Part shown: positions 1-9,242 of the stretch, piece after piece
Numbering within the stretch: the stretch's first letter is position 1
How the letters are laid out: each line of letters begins with the position of its first letter
NCBI GenBank assembly: GCA_002724925.1
Contig: PBQA01000033.1
Coordinates: 186,001 to 250,000 of the forward strand
Direction of reading: 5' to 3'
Length of the DNA: 64,000 nucleotides
DNA from: Oceanospirillaceae bacterium
Lineage (GTDB): Bacteria; Pseudomonadota; Gammaproteobacteria; Pseudomonadales; Oceanobacteraceae
Notes under the pieces: model-generated
Seen by the model: only the letters and a program-made list of their open reading frames with translations
Told to the model about the DNA's origin: nothing
Database searches by the model: none
Made by a program: the position numbers and the translations under genes

Positions 1-2
1 CC

Positions 3-2369
3 TGGCTCGTCTGGATAATCGTCCTGACGGGCTGCGCGACTGCAGGCCTGCAGTCATTCGATACTGAAGAGTTATTCGGTAAATCCCTGTTGGTAGAACG
101 AAGAGCAGACTTCAACACTGACGAAGCTGCCTGGTTCAGAGAAGAGGTAAAGCCTGTTCTGGATCAACGCTGCGTTGTCTGCCACGCCTGTAACGATGCA
201 CCATGTCAGTTAAAGCTTACATCTGCCGAAGGCATTATGCGGGGCGCCAATCCACAGAAGGTCTATCACGGCACACGACTGACGGCTGCAGAGCCTACAC
301 GTCTGGGCATTGATGCCGACTCTACTGCTGAGTGGCGGCAAATGGGCTTCCACCCGGTTTTAAATGAGCGTACTCAAAGCCCGGAAGTTAACCTTGCCAA
401 CTCTATGATTTATCAGATGCTGGCGCTGAAAAAGAACGCACCCGCTCCCGAAGATGCCCTGCTGAGCGACGACTATAATCTGGCGCTTAATCGCTCGCAG
501 TCGTGCCCGACACGGGAAGAATTCAATGAGTACGCTGAAGAACACCCAGAATGGGGGATGCCCTACGGCCTGCCCGAAATCAGCGACAGCGAATACAACA
601 CACTGGTGCAATGGCTGAGGGCTGGATCACCCATGTCACAGCCTGAACCTCTTTCCGCGGAAACGAAAAGCACCATCAAAGCGTGGGAAGATTACCTGAA
701 CGACGATAGCCTGAAGCAACAGCTGGCCAGTCGGTATATGTATGAACACCTGTTTCTGGCCAGCCTCTACTTTTCAGATGAGCCATTATTCCGGGGCATA
801 GATCCGAAACAGCGCCCAGAGAATTTCTTCCGTCTGGTGCGTTCGTACACCCCGCCCGGCCTGCCCATTAAGGTTGTTGCCACGCGCCGCCCTTACGATA
901 ACCCAGGCGTTCAGCGTATCTATTATCGACTAGAGCGTATAAAAGAGACAATCGTCGCCAAAACTCACATGCCATATCGCCTTAACGATGAGCGCATGGA
1001 ATGGATGAAGTCACTGTTCAACGAGCCCGACTATCAGATTTCCAGCTTGCCTGGATATGAAGTAGAAATTGCATCCAATCCCTTTATCGCATTCCACGAT
1101 TTGCCAGTGACATCCCGGTATCGATTTATGCTTGAGGAGTCCGAATACATTATTCGCGGATTTATTAAAGGGCCTGTTTGCCGTGGGCAAGTAGCACTCA
1201 ACGTAATCGACGATCACTTCTGGGCTGTATTTGTCGATCCTGATGCGATTGATTCTGGTGAACTCGCTGATTTCCTGAGCGAGCAAAGTAATAATCTTCG
1301 TCTACCGGGTGAGGCAGAAAGTGACGCCGGTATTTTAACCAACTGGTTGAAGTACTCCGACCTGCAAAAAGATTACCTTGAAGCCAAGAACCAGAAAATG
1401 ATTGAGCACTTTCCTGAAGGGAAAGAACTTAACCTGGATCTCATCTGGGATGGTGACGGCCACAACCCAAATGCAGCACTCACAATCATGCGCCATTTTG
1501 ACAGCTCATCAGTCGAGCAAGGCTTTATCGGGCAACCGACCAAAACAGCCTGGGTCGTGGATTACACCCTGCTTGAGCGCATCCACTACCTGTTGGTCGC
1601 TGAATTCGATGTTTATGGAAACGTCGGCCACCAGCTGATGACCCGCCTCTATATGGACTTTCTCAGAATGGAAGGCGAACACAACTTCCTCACCTTCCTG
1701 CCGCAGAAGAAGCGCATTGAACTGGCCAATTACTGGTATCGGGATGCCAGCGATGAAGTCGATGAATATCTGGTCAACTACGAAGACTCGGTTATTACCG
1801 ATCCGGGGATTGAATATCAGACTCGGGAACAGAAGATCGAACTGTATGGCCTGCTGAAGAATCACCTGAAAGGTGCCACTTCGATGCGCTACGAGTTGTC
1901 AGGTGCTGTCACTCCTGAGCGACTTTCAGCACTCTTGCCGGTCAATGATGTTACCGGCAAACAAGCCACATTAATGCCTGAGATTTCATTCGTTATGATT
2001 GATCAGGTAATGGGTAAGCCACAGGTATTTACCCTACTGAGAGCAAGTGGGCACAGTAACCTGACCGGCCTGTTGTATGAGGAGAATAATCGCCTTACTG
2101 AGGAAGATTACCTGACGATCGTACCCGGGCTTCTTGGTACTTATCCAGCGGCTATTTACCGTGTACCTGAGTACAAGCTAGGTGCCTTTATCTCCGACAT
2201 TAAGGCATTGGAATCTGAAGACGACTATAAAGCGCTGGCAAGCCAGTTTGCTGTTCGTCGCACCTCACCAGACTTCTGGCAAAAGAGTGACGAATTGCAT
2301 AGCTGGTTCCGCAAGGACAGTCCGCTGAACTACGGCGTGCTCGATTATGCTCGCCTCGAAAACAGATAA
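3..2369 (+). CDS. cti: Fatty acid cis/trans isomerase (5' truncated by window edge)
   Basis: Enzymes of this family convert cis double bonds of membrane phospholipid acyl chains to trans, stiffening the membrane quickly under solvent or heat stress (known from Pseudomonas and Vibrio). The frame is open to the left edge, so the true start lies upstream. The first visible codons encode a hydrophobic stretch ending in a lipobox-like LTGC (24-35), suggesting an exported and perhaps lipid-anchored protein. A c-type heme motif CVVCH is encoded at 171-185, as expected for the family. A TTG at 90 is in frame but would remove the signal, so I do not use it. About 788 codons are visible, which fits the family length. 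It ends before a strong terminator. Confidence 0.9.
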   Translation, partial: WLVWIIVLTGCATAGLQSFDTEELFGKSLLVERRADFNTDEAAWFREEVKPVLDQRCVVCHACNDAPCQLKLTSAEGIMRGANPQKVYHGTRLTAAEPTRLGIDADSTAEWRQMGFHPVLNERTQSPEVNLANSMIYQMLALKKNAPAPEDALLSDDYNLALNRSQSCPTREEFNEYAEEHPEWGMPYGLPEISDSEYNTLVQWLRAGSPMSQPEPLSAETKSTIKAWEDYLNDDSLKQQLASRYMYEHLFLASLYFSDEPLFRGIDPKQRPENFFRLVRSYTPPGLPIKVVATRRPYDNPGVQRIYYRLERIKETIVAKTHMPYRLNDERMEWMKSLFNEPDYQISSLPGYEVEIASNPFIAFHDLPVTSRYRFMLEESEYIIRGFIKGPVCRGQVALNVIDDHFWAVFVDPDAIDSGELADFLSEQSNNLRLPGEAESDAGILTNWLKYSDLQKDYLEAKNQKMIEHFPEGKELNLDLIWDGDGHNPNAALTIMRHFDSSSVEQGFIGQPTKTAWVVDYTLLERIHYLLVAEFDVYGNVGHQLMTRLYMDFLRMEGEHNFLTFLPQKKRIELANYWYRDASDEVDEYLVNYEDSVITDPGIEYQTREQKIELYGLLKNHLKGATSMRYELSGAVTPERLSALLPVNDVTGKQATLMPEISFVMIDQVMGKPQVFTLLRASGHSNLTGLLYEENNRLTEEDYLTIVPGLLGTYPAAIYRVPEYKLGAFISDIKALESEDDYKALASQFAVRRTSPDFWQKSDELHSWFRKDSPLNYGVLDYARLENR

Positions 2370-2430
2370 TAAATCTGGGGGCAAGGATGCCTCGAATACC
2401 AGTGCCATATCAGTACAGGTCATCAGCAAC

Positions 2431-2467
2431 AAAAAAGCCGCATAGAATGCGGCTTCTTTGTTTTTTC
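2431..2467. terminator. Bidirectional rho-independent terminator
   Basis: Perfect 7-bp stem GCCGCAT / ATGCGGC (2437-2443 and 2447-2453) with a 3-nt loop, flanked by an A run on the left and a T-rich run on the right. It can terminate the isomerase gene rightward and the Pmp3-type/peroxidase genes leftward. Confidence 0.85.
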
Positions 2468-2485
2468 ACAGACTGGATGATGTAT

Positions 2486-2644
2486 CTATCGACGCGCGAT
2501 AACCCAGACCGCGTGGATAATACCTGGCAGATAACCCAACAGCGTCAGTAAAATGTTCAGCCAGAAGGCCCCACCAATACCAACCTGAAGAAATACACCC
2601 AGTGGCGGTACCAGCACTGATAGTAAAATCCGGATAAGATCCAT
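2486..2644 (-). CDS. YqaE/Pmp3 family membrane peptide
   Basis: A 52-residue peptide beginning MDLIRILLSVLVPPLGVF. It has two hydrophobic segments: one with the family's PPLGVF core, and a second with LNILLTLLGYLPGIIHAVW. This is the layout of the Pmp3/YqaE (UPF0057) family of small inner-membrane proteins, linked in other organisms to membrane potential, salt or cold stress. AGGAC lies just upstream of the ATG. It sits 67 nt downstream of the peroxidase gene on the same strand and ends at the shared terminator, so the two may be co-transcribed. The family assignment is firm; the physiological role is not. Confidence 0.88.
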   Translation of the reverse strand: MDLIRILLSVLVPPLGVFLQVGIGGAFWLNILLTLLGYLPGIIHAVWVIARR

Positions 2645-2711
2645 GTCCTACTCTCCATCATAATGAACGTAAGGATATAGATGGCTTATCCGGTCTGAAG
2701 TTCAAACTGTT

Positions 2712-3290
2712 TTACAGACCAGCACTGCTCAGCAGATTTTCGATCACTTCTTCATCCGGAATCCGGAAGCTTGAATTAGAGTGCACAACCTTACCTTCGG
2801 CATTAATCATATACTTGTAAAAGTTCCAACGCGGGTACTGATCCTGACGTGCGACTTCTTTGAACAGAGGGTGCGCATCGTCCCCTTTCACAGGTACGGT
2901 TGATAGCATTGTGAAGCTGACGCCAAAGTTTTTGAAACAGACTTCAGCGGCTTCTGCTTCATCTTTGGCTTCCTGATTGAAAGAGTCAGATGAAACACCC
3001 AACACCACCAGGCCACGATCTTTGTACCTTTCATGGATTGCCTCAAGGTCACCGAACTGGTCTGTAAAGCCACAGTGACTCGCCGTATTAACGAGCAATA
3101 CTGGCTTACCATCAGTCACTTCACACAGATTCAGCATATTGCTGCTGTGAAGCTGTTTCATCGTGTGGTGATAAATCTCAGGGCAGGATTCGGGGTAGCT
3201 GCCTTCGCTTTCTTCAGCCTGAACGCCAGCACTCGCGAAAGATAGGGACATTGCCCCGAGAAACAAGGACTGCTTGAGTGAACTACGCAT
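2712..3290 (-). CDS. Exported glutathione peroxidase family protein
   Basis: A 192-residue thiol peroxidase of the glutathione peroxidase family, reducing peroxides with thiol donors. An N-terminal signal peptide (about residues 1-25, ending AGVQA) predicts a periplasmic location. The peroxidatic Cys73 lies in NTASHCGFT, so this is a Cys and not a selenocysteine enzyme. The Trp-Asn pair of the catalytic tetrad is present (WNF, 155-157), and Cys118 lies where resolving cysteines can occur. The usual FPCNQF motif reads VSSDSF, so the tetrad Gln is replaced by Ser103. AGGAG precedes the ATG. The family assignment is secure; donor specificity is unknown. Confidence 0.88.
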   Translation of the reverse strand: MRSSLKQSLFLGAMSLSFASAGVQAEESEGSYPESCPEIYHHTMKQLHSSNMLNLCEVTDGKPVLLVNTASHCGFTDQFGDLEAIHERYKDRGLVVLGVSSDSFNQEAKDEAEAAEVCFKNFGVSFTMLSTVPVKGDDAHPLFKEVARQDQYPRWNFYKYMINAEGKVVHSNSSFRIPDEEVIENLLSSAGL

Positions 3291-3423
3291 GGTTTTCTCC
3301 TCAATGTGGTTATTAAGGATAGCAAAAACGCTGGCAAGTAAGGAACAGGCCCTTCTATCGCTGACATGATATTATCCGGCCACACTTCATACGCGCCCGT
3401 CAGGCGTGATGTCAGGAGATAGT

Positions 3424-4539
3424 ATGGCGCTCAAGCACTTCATCACTCACAAAATAGCTAAGCTGGAAAAAGAGCCAGCAGCCACTGTGACCTACAGCGA
3501 CCTCGAGGGCGAAGTAGGTGAAGATACTCTGTCGGGTTACTACCAGCGTTGTGCCTCCCAGCTAAAGGGCATTCTGTTGCAGCGCAGCGGCAAACGTTAC
3601 GGTGTATTCAACCCGGAGTCGCCAGCATTCAGTGCGCTGATCCGCAACTGGCAGAAAGACGCAATGCCGTTTTCAAGCTGGGCTCGCAAGGCCGTCGCGC
3701 ACATCAGTGCCAGCCTTGATAGCACCGACCTGCTCGTCGATGGCTACCTCGCTGCATTCCACGAAGAGTTAGCAGACGCAGACAAGCTGTACATCTTTCA
3801 TCTGCGCTACAAAGATAGCGTTACCGTCGACGCCAACCTGAACCTGTCTGAAACCCGCTACCTCGACTTCTCAAACACAGGGTTTGGTGTTTGCGTCAAC
3901 CTCACGGACTGGGCCCAGGATGAAGACGCAAAGTACATCACCTTCTCTTTCGGACGAGGTGACCGACCTCTGCAAAATGCCATTCTGGATGCCATCGGCT
4001 TTACCGACACTCTGAACACCACGGCAGAAACTGAAGAATTCCTCGAAATTGTCGATTCCTACAGCCGTACCTTGCCTGAAGAGCAAGCCTTTGAGTACAA
4101 GTCGAAGGTTGTGGATTACTGTATTGAACAAGACCTGCGCGGCGAGCCCGTGGTATTCGAAGAACTCGAGAACCACCTCGCCAGTGAGACAAATACCAAA
4201 CCCGCCGAGGCTTTCTCACATTATGTGATCGAAAAGAAAAAAGAGCGCCGCAAGCAGCCTCTTCCGGCTAACGCCACACCAGAAGAACTGATTGCCGCTG
4301 GAGCGCCAACCGCAGACGTTGCCGACGCGGTTAAGGCTGAGCTGATTCCCGACAGAAAAAAACTAAAGGGATTCATCCGCTTCAGCGGAAAAAACAAAGA
4401 CCTGAGCCTGAGTTTTTCCGCGGCGCTACTTGGTAAAGACATTGAATTCAACCCGGCAAACAAGTCTCTGCTGATTCACAAGGTTCCGGAGAGCTTACTG
4501 AAACAACTGTCGGCCAAATCTTCCGACAGCGACGACTAA
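3424..4539 (+). CDS. yejK: Nucleoid-associated protein YejK/NdpA
   Basis: A 371-residue member of the NdpA/YejK family of nucleoid-associated DNA-binding proteins. It has the family's N-terminal phrase MALKHFITHKIAKLEK and a basic C-terminal part (RKKLKGFIRFSGKNKDLSLS). I chose the ATG at 3424 because AGGAG lies 5 nt before it; GTG at 3406 would overlap the ribosome binding site. It is a single gene followed by a strong terminator. In E. coli the protein is abundant in nucleoid fractions, but its precise role is poorly defined. Confidence 0.92.
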   Translation: MALKHFITHKIAKLEKEPAATVTYSDLEGEVGEDTLSGYYQRCASQLKGILLQRSGKRYGVFNPESPAFSALIRNWQKDAMPFSSWARKAVAHISASLDSTDLLVDGYLAAFHEELADADKLYIFHLRYKDSVTVDANLNLSETRYLDFSNTGFGVCVNLTDWAQDEDAKYITFSFGRGDRPLQNAILDAIGFTDTLNTTAETEEFLEIVDSYSRTLPEEQAFEYKSKVVDYCIEQDLRGEPVVFEELENHLASETNTKPAEAFSHYVIEKKKERRKQPLPANATPEELIAAGAPTADVADAVKAELIPDRKKLKGFIRFSGKNKDLSLSFSAALLGKDIEFNPANKSLLIHKVPESLLKQLSAKSSDSDD

Positions 4540-4543
4540 GCAT

Positions 4544-4576
4544 AAAAAAACCCGGCACTGGCCGGGCTTCTTTTCT
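4544..4576. terminator. Bidirectional rho-independent terminator
   Basis: Stem CCCGGC / GCCGGG (4551-4556, 4561-4566) with a 4-nt loop, seven A on the left and CTTCTTTTCTT on the right. It lies between the convergent yejK and lipoprotein genes and can serve both. Confidence 0.85.
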
Positions 4577-4590
4577 TCATCGAACAATCA

Positions 4591-5634
4591 TCAATCTTCG
4601 TACTGCTGGTAGCTATCAATGGTGACGGCTACCTGCGCATGCATAAAGTCGCCGTCATGCGGCCATAAAAATGCAGTCCATGGAGTAAGTGCTAACGGAT
4701 TAATGACATAGGTGTTGTCTATGACTTCGTAGTTAATATCGAAGCTCACACCGGCGATCGAGTTTGACGATGTTTCTGTCCACTCAGCAGCGGCGCTACA
4801 GGCTGTTTCGCCATTACCGCAAGCGTTTACGTAAAGGGTAAAGACCTCTTCGGTGTTAATAATCGCACCCAGCGACTCTGTCACCGTATCGCCGCTGTTC
4901 TGGTAGAAACGATAATACTGAGTCTGACGATCACTCTCGTCATAAAAGGTATAAATATTTTCGGTGTAAATAAAGTCATCACCGCCCTGCTCAGTCACCT
5001 GCTCACCGTATTCAATACCAATACAGTTAGCCACCGCACTATCAACGACACCAGCATTGCCCAGGTTGGTATAATCCAGACCATAGCTTGAGGTCAGTTC
5101 CGGAGCCTCTTCAAAACTGGTGCTGTCACTGACTTTTACACCCTCCAGAGTCAGTGTCGTACTCTCACCTACTGGTGTCGTAACCCGGCTCCCCTCAGCC
5201 GACAACGAGCGATTATTGCTGGCAAAGGTTACGGTTAAATCCGTCAGGGTCATGGCAGTAACACCGGATTCGTCCATCTCGCCCGTCTCGGTCAGTGATG
5301 CTTCGTAACCGGTTTCGGTCGCCGTCACTTCATAGTCTTTACGCCACTCGCTGTCACAACGAGTGAGTTCGTAAACACCCTGCTCATTGGCAGTCACCTT
5401 CACAAACTCCCGCGTCATACCGGTGTATGAATAGGGATTCATGCTGTCTTCAGTATTAGGGATACTTGAGTTTTCTTCCGTGACAATCATCCAGATACCC
5501 TCTGGTGATTCCGAGCTCAAACTACGATCTACTAATGGCAGGCCTGTAAACCCCTGAGGAAAACAACCCGCTAATGAAAGCGAAACACCAGCAACAATGG
5601 CAGGCGCCAGTGCAGGTTTAATAAGCTTGAGCAT
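4591..5634 (-). CDS. Lipoprotein, paralogue A of a tandem pair
   Basis: A 347-residue lipoprotein of unknown function. The signal peptide ends SLSLAGC at about residues 18-24. The ATG at 5634 is preferred because GGAG lies 7 nt upstream, inside the alternative longer start at 5646. The mature protein has no domain I recognise. It shares long blocks with the gene just upstream on the same strand, including EGIWMIVTEE, NTEDSMNP, EFVKVT, YELTRCD, TATETGY, and near the end NPLALTP and PHDGDFM. Paired cysteines (CGNGETAC) may form a disulfide. It is probably co-transcribed with its paralogue, 142 nt away. It looks like a lineage-specific envelope protein. Confidence 0.85.
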   Translation of the reverse strand: MLKLIKPALAPAIVAGVSLSLAGCFPQGFTGLPLVDRSLSSESPEGIWMIVTEENSSIPNTEDSMNPYSYTGMTREFVKVTANEQGVYELTRCDSEWRKDYEVTATETGYEASLTETGEMDESGVTAMTLTDLTVTFASNNRSLSAEGSRVTTPVGESTTLTLEGVKVSDSTSFEEAPELTSSYGLDYTNLGNAGVVDSAVANCIGIEYGEQVTEQGGDDFIYTENIYTFYDESDRQTQYYRFYQNSGDTVTESLGAIINTEEVFTLYVNACGNGETACSAAAEWTETSSNSIAGVSFDINYEVIDNTYVINPLALTPWTAFLWPHDGDFMHAQVAVTIDSYQQYED

Positions 5635-5776
5635 GGGTAACTCCATTTGATTTGTTATTCGAATCGGACAACAGAATACCTGATAAACGTCTGTCTATTA
5701 TCTCAAAAGGTGCAAAGTGGCCTTATCTGCCCCAAACCAGCAAGACCAAGTGCGCCATCCATCAGGTATAGGTGGT

Positions 5777-7045
5777 TCAGAGTCCGTCTGTTATCAGAGT
5801 TACAGCGAGTTGAGTACGCATAAAGTCGCCATCATGTGGCCGCAAAAAAGCGGTGAAAGGCGTCAAAGCCAATGGGTTAACGACATAAGCGTTATCGACC
5901 ACCTCGAAGTTGATGTCAAAGCTAACCCCCTCAGCAGAAGCGGAACTGGTTTCGGTCCACTCGGCTCCCGCCTCACATTCCGTCTCTTCATCTGAGCCAA
6001 CAGAGCAGGCATGCACGTACATAGTCACCGCACCCGGCTCTGACTCAGTACCGCTCACATCTATTACTGCGCCCAGTGAGCGGGTTAACTCACCTTCAGT
6101 GTTCTGATTCAGCTCATAGTACTGAATCTGATCAGAAGGGCCGCTCCGCGGCGTATTAAGAATGACCGTGAAATAACGCTGATCGAGTTGCCACTCATCC
6201 GTTGTTGATTCAGTTGTCTTCTGCCCAACAGATGAGCCGACACAGTGAACAGGCAAATCGCTGTAGGTTCGAGGCGCCCCTTCAGGTTCGGCATCAGCGT
6301 TACCGAGTTCGACATAAACGAGCTGAGCAGAGGCAGTAAACTCATCAGCAGCATAAAAGTCAGGGGCGTCACTGACTTTTACCCCCTCGACGGAGAGAGT
6401 CAGGTCTTCTCCGGCTGGTTGCGTAGTTTTGCTTCCAGAAACGGCTAATGTCTGGTTATTTTCGCCGTAAACGACACTGAACTGGGTTGTAGTCGTGTAC
6501 TCGACGCCACCCTCGTCCGCGCCAGACGTTTCAGAATACGTTGCGTCGTAGCCTGTCTCAGTTGCGGTAAGTTCATACTCATCCCGCCAGCTGCCATCAC
6601 AGCGGGTAAGAACATAGATGCCCTCGGCGTTTTCCGTAACAGAAACAAACTCCCGGTTCGTTTTCTCAAATAAGAAAGGATTCATAGAATCTTCTGCATT
6701 GGGGATTTCAGAAAACTCTTCAGCCACCAACATCCAGATCCCCACCGGGGACTCCGTGGTCAGGTTATTATTTACGTCAGGTAATGTGGTCGAGAATACC
6801 GGGTTGCCGGTACCACCATCGCCCTGGTCACTGCTTTCGCCGGCCCCAGAGTCTTCTTCTGGAGCTTCCTCTGCTACCCCATTGAGAGAAGTATCATCTG
6901 AACTATCAGCCACGTCATCGCTGTTGGTAGCGCCACCAGATGAAGATCCATCATCGGCTCCGCATCCATGCATTAATGTGCTGAACGTAATCACAAGGAG
7001 GAGTGGAAAAAGAGCACGCCACCGTACTGTTTCTGAGTTCTGCAT
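5777..7045 (-). CDS. Lipoprotein, paralogue B of a tandem pair
   Basis: A 422-residue lipoprotein of unknown function, paralogous to its downstream neighbour. The signal peptide ends STLMHGC. A long Ser/Asp/Glu/Gly-rich linker of about 60 residues follows, as is common between a lipid anchor and a folded surface domain. Shared blocks include GIWMLVAEE, NAEDSMNP, REFVSVT, LTRCD, TATETGY, GVSFDIN, NPLALTPFTAFL and PHDGDFM. I chose the ATG at 7045 because AAGGA precedes it at normal spacing; upstream starts are possible. The shared blocks run the full mature length, indicating tandem duplication. The very acidic composition fits a secreted protein of a marine bacterium. Confidence 0.85.
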   Translation of the reverse strand: MQNSETVRWRALFPLLLVITFSTLMHGCGADDGSSSGGATNSDDVADSSDDTSLNGVAEEAPEEDSGAGESSDQGDGGTGNPVFSTTLPDVNNNLTTESPVGIWMLVAEEFSEIPNAEDSMNPFLFEKTNREFVSVTENAEGIYVLTRCDGSWRDEYELTATETGYDATYSETSGADEGGVEYTTTTQFSVVYGENNQTLAVSGSKTTQPAGEDLTLSVEGVKVSDAPDFYAADEFTASAQLVYVELGNADAEPEGAPRTYSDLPVHCVGSSVGQKTTESTTDEWQLDQRYFTVILNTPRSGPSDQIQYYELNQNTEGELTRSLGAVIDVSGTESEPGAVTMYVHACSVGSDEETECEAGAEWTETSSASAEGVSFDINFEVVDNAYVVNPLALTPFTAFLRPHDGDFMRTQLAVTLITDGL

Positions 7046-7258
7046 TGTTGTTATCCTTATCATATTGAAGAGACCTTCCAGCTCGGATGGATCTGTATAA
7101 AGAAGAGTTCCGTGCTGGTCTCCAATTTCTCAACGAAAGCGTATCAATTCCAGGCCCAAATACGACAGTGCAGGTTACGCCATTATCCTGTGGCCTGATC
7201 CGTCTGTGTTCGTTATTGTAGGCTGTTAATCCACCACAAACTCTGCAAGGATGCAGCT

Positions 7259-9232
7259 ATGAACATGATCCCAGACTGGCAAGCGCCACTAAAAAGCACC
7301 TTTGGTTTTGAACAGCTTCGCGAAGGCCAGCAACCTGTTGTTGAGGCCATACTGGCCGGGCGCTCAGCCGCCGCGATCTTCCCGACGGGCTCTGGCAAGT
7401 CATTGTGCTATCAGCTTCCTGCACTGCTGTTGCCTCATCTGACCTTAGTGGTCTCGCCGCTACTGGCGCTAATGCAGGATCAGGTCGCCTTTTTACGCAG
7501 CAAAGGGGTTGCCGCTGCCAGTCTGGATTCCACGCTAAGCCGCGACGAACTCACCGCCACACAGCAAGGTGTACGCTCGGGCGAGATTAAAATTCTGTTT
7601 ATCTCGGTAGAGCGTTTAAAGAACGAACGCTTCCGGGAGTTTATCCGAGGTGTGGCGATTTCGTTGTTAGTCGTTGACGAAGCCCACTGCATATCAGAAT
7701 GGGGGCATAACTTCCGCCCGGATTACCTCAAGCTGCCCCACTGGCGCCGGGAATTTAACATTCCACAATCTTTACTGCTGACAGCGACGGCGACAAAACC
7801 CGTGGTTGAGGATATGCGCCGCCACTTTGATATCGCAGAAGCCGATGTTATCAGTACCGGTTTCTATCGGCCCAACCTCCGACTATTAGTTCAGCCTACG
7901 CCGGTACACGAGCGTTTAAACAAATGTGCTCAATGGTTAAATCACCGCATCAAAAAAGGCGAGCCATTTGGCAGCATTATTTACGTCACCCAGCAAAACA
8001 CCGCGGATGAAGTTGCAAGCCATTTAAATAACCTGGTGAATGTTCCGGTCGAGTCGTATCACGCGGGTTTACCCAGCGAAACGCGTCAGGACATTCAGCA
8101 ACGCTTTATGGCAGGCACAACGCCCTGCATAGTAGCCACCATCGCGTTTGGTATGGGCATCGATAAAAGTAATATCCGACAGGTGCTGCACTACGATTTA
8201 CCTAAATCAATAGAAAACTACAGTCAGGAAATTGGCCGCGCCGGGCGAGATCGCAATGCATCCGATTGTGTGCTTCTTGCCGATTTAAGCGGCTTAACGG
8301 TGCTCGAAAACTTTACCTACGGTGATACGCCCACACTCGGGGCAATTAAGCGTTTGCTGACCACCATCAATACAGACACCAGCGTCGGAAGCACCGGTAC
8401 AGGCCGTTGGGAAACCATGATGCAGCCGCTGTCGAATCAGACCGACATTCGACCACTACCGCTAAAAACCTTACTAGTGCATCTGGAGATGGCCGGACGC
8501 ATCACACCACTCTACAGCTACTACGCAGAATATCGCTTTAAGCCAGAATCCGAGAGTGCCCTGCTTTCGCAGTTTACTGGCGAACGTCAGCAGTTTATTC
8601 AGACCCTGTTAAATCACAGTAAAAAAGGCCGCACCTGGTACAGTCTGGATATGGATGCATTAATTCAGAACCTTGGACCGGATGCGCGCTCGCGTGCAGT
8701 GAAAGCCTTAGAGTATTGTGCTGAGCAGCAATGGTTAACGCTCGAAATAAAGCAGATGACCGAGGTTTATGAGGTAAAGCCTTGGCAAGTATCCGAAACC
8801 GACGCCATTGCCGATGAACTGCACCAGAGCTTTATGGCTCATCAGAACAGTGATATTCAGCGCCTGCACAATATGGTGAGCCTGTTTCAGTCACAGCAGT
8901 GTTTAAGCCGCCAGCTCGCTGTGTATTTTAATGATCATTCGATGACTCAGGACTGCGGGCACTGTTCCGTATGCATGGGTAAGTGGCAGCCCTGGCCGCA
9001 GAACAGTGTCGCTACTGCACCAGAGCCTTCTGTTATTGAGGGGATGCTGTCTGAGTTTGATCAGGCGTATCAAACGATGTTTAACCAGATGCCTGAGCCT
9101 GAAACTCAGACCCGGTTTTTAAGTGGTATGACGAGCCCGTGGCTGACCAAAGTAAAAGCCAGAAAACTTGCGAATTATGCAGCACTCGAGCAAGTACCGT
9201 ATGCTGCCGTGCTGAATGCGTTACAGAGCTAA
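7259..9232 (+). CDS. RecQ-family ATP-dependent DNA helicase
   Basis: A 657-residue superfamily 2 helicase of the RecQ type, expected to unwind DNA 3'-5' during repair. Walker A is FPTGSGKS (Lys47), and the DEAH box with the RecQ-specific aromatic-rich loop follows (VVDEAHCISEWGHNFRPDY, 138-156). The helicase C motifs TIAFGMGIDK and QEIGRAGRD are present. A zinc-binding cysteine cluster (CLSRQ, then DCGHCSVC) lies near the C terminus. I see no HRDC domain after it; the tail instead resembles a short helical extension. AAGGATG precedes the ATG. It may be a second RecQ-like helicase and not the orthologue of E. coli RecQ, so I give no symbol. Confidence 0.93.
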   Translation: MNMIPDWQAPLKSTFGFEQLREGQQPVVEAILAGRSAAAIFPTGSGKSLCYQLPALLLPHLTLVVSPLLALMQDQVAFLRSKGVAAASLDSTLSRDELTATQQGVRSGEIKILFISVERLKNERFREFIRGVAISLLVVDEAHCISEWGHNFRPDYLKLPHWRREFNIPQSLLLTATATKPVVEDMRRHFDIAEADVISTGFYRPNLRLLVQPTPVHERLNKCAQWLNHRIKKGEPFGSIIYVTQQNTADEVASHLNNLVNVPVESYHAGLPSETRQDIQQRFMAGTTPCIVATIAFGMGIDKSNIRQVLHYDLPKSIENYSQEIGRAGRDRNASDCVLLADLSGLTVLENFTYGDTPTLGAIKRLLTTINTDTSVGSTGTGRWETMMQPLSNQTDIRPLPLKTLLVHLEMAGRITPLYSYYAEYRFKPESESALLSQFTGERQQFIQTLLNHSKKGRTWYSLDMDALIQNLGPDARSRAVKALEYCAEQQWLTLEIKQMTEVYEVKPWQVSETDAIADELHQSFMAHQNSDIQRLHNMVSLFQSQQCLSRQLAVYFNDHSMTQDCGHCSVCMGKWQPWPQNSVATAPEPSVIEGMLSEFDQAYQTMFNQMPEPETQTRFLSGMTSPWLTKVKARKLANYAALEQVPYAAVLNALQS

Positions 9233-9242
9233 CGCTCGGACA

